This document shows positions 51,672-51,900 of a stretch of 51,900 nt of DNA, one piece after another. The translations under genes and the position numbers were made by a program. This DNA is from Azonexus sp. GTDB taxonomy: Bacteria; Pseudomonadota; Gammaproteobacteria; Burkholderiales; Rhodocyclaceae. The stretch covers positions 1-51,900 of the forward strand of contig JAGOBB010000016.1 in assembly GCA_017983615.1 (NCBI GenBank). The letters are read 5' to 3'. Under the pieces are notes generated by a model. The model was not told the origin of the DNA and searched no databases. It saw only the letters and a program-made list of their open reading frames with translations. Position 1 is the stretch's first letter. Each line of letters begins with the position of its first letter.

Positions 51672-51900
51672 ATGAGCATCCTCGTCATTGCCGAACACGA
51701 CCACCAATCCCTCAAGGCCGCCACCCTCAACACCGTCGCCGCCGCGCAAAAGATTGGGGGCGACATCCACCTTCTTGTCGCCGGTACCAACTGCACCGCA
51801 GCCGCCCAGCAAGCCGCCACGCTCGACGGCGTCAGCATCGTCACGGTCGCCGACGCCGCCCACTACCAGGCCCAGACCGCCGAGAACCTGACCGCCCTGG
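51672..51900 (+). CDS. etfA: Electron transfer flavoprotein alpha subunit, N-terminal part (cut by window end)
   Basis: The first ~76 codons are visible: MSILVIAEHDHQSLKAATL and HLLVAGTNCTAAAQQAA are typical of the EtfA N-terminal domain. The C-terminal FAD-binding domain lies beyond the window. It is in operon with etfB. Confidence 0.93.
   Translation, partial: MSILVIAEHDHQSLKAATLNTVAAAQKIGGDIHLLVAGTNCTAAAQQAATLDGVSIVTVADAAHYQAQTAENLTAL

Overview
The window is GC-rich bacterial chromosome. It most resembles a betaproteobacterium of the Rhodocyclales (Dechloromonas/Azonexus-like). This is inferred from the gene mix (RnfABCDGE, FbpABC, PrpE, Bpt/Aat, DUF1841, DUF411, an oxygen-binding di-iron protein, many GGDEF/EAL proteins) and was not tested by a database search. 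Genes are tightly packed, with many ATGA/GTGA start-stop overlaps. There is no prophage, insertion sequence, tRNA or CRISPR array.

Layout. 1-118: 3' end of a 5S rRNA (end of an rRNA operon) and its terminator. 145-2180: htpG behind a textbook sigma-32 promoter. 2394-4335: a small basic protein and the RNA helicase gene dbpA. 4408-6458: YgjP-type metallopeptidase (-), MFS transporter and DUF3820 protein (+). 6690-10714: di-heme cytochrome c peroxidase overlapping a large PAS-GGDEF-EAL protein with a C-terminal zinc-binding (CZB) domain. 11015-11572: secreted Cys-repeat protein. 11708-14341: GspE/PilB-like ATPase and a di-iron oxygen-binding protein. 14399-16468: nth, FIST and DUF1841 (-). 16557-17966: PAS-PAS-GGDEF. 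17955-24290: rnfABCDGE plus an rlmN-family gene (-). 24362-25393: pyrD (-). 25394-26124: a gene-free stretch holding a ~520-bp inverted-repeat element. 26125-30675: TolC/MacA/MacB-type efflux operon. 30782-32035: Tat-exported flavocytochrome-c-like flavoprotein. 32246-33001: AT-richer orphan. 33104-34080: DUF411 and ankyrin proteins. 34218-34496: acylphosphatase. 34560-37846: fbpC-aat-bpt-MliC/YbaY (-). 37877-41186: fbpB (+), an ankyrin gene (-) and fbpA (-), with Fur-box-like sites. 41304-43198: NlpC/P60 hydrolase (-), then a 51-aa ORF and a response regulator with a dead GGDEF (+). 43248-46775: prpE and ppx. 46772-50173: MCE/Mla-type lipid transport operon. 50170-51900: tetR diverging from etfBA, with etfA cut by the window end.

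Themes. Several modules concern electron flow and oxygen or iron status: Rnf, cytochrome c peroxidase, the di-iron protein, the flavoprotein, ETF and Fbp iron uptake. Three GGDEF-type proteins link to c-di-GMP signalling; two look active and one is degenerate.

The most striking observation is a short, non-palindromic dispersed motif. Its core is CGACCGTAGCATT, preceded by two AT-rich tracts about one and two helical turns upstream. Eleven recognisable copies occur in 52 kb, nine of them on the + strand. Copies lie both between genes and inside five coding sequences, in different frames and orientations, often using codons rare for this genome. In architecture it resembles the DNA uptake sequences of naturally transformable bacteria. 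I do not recognise it as a described element.
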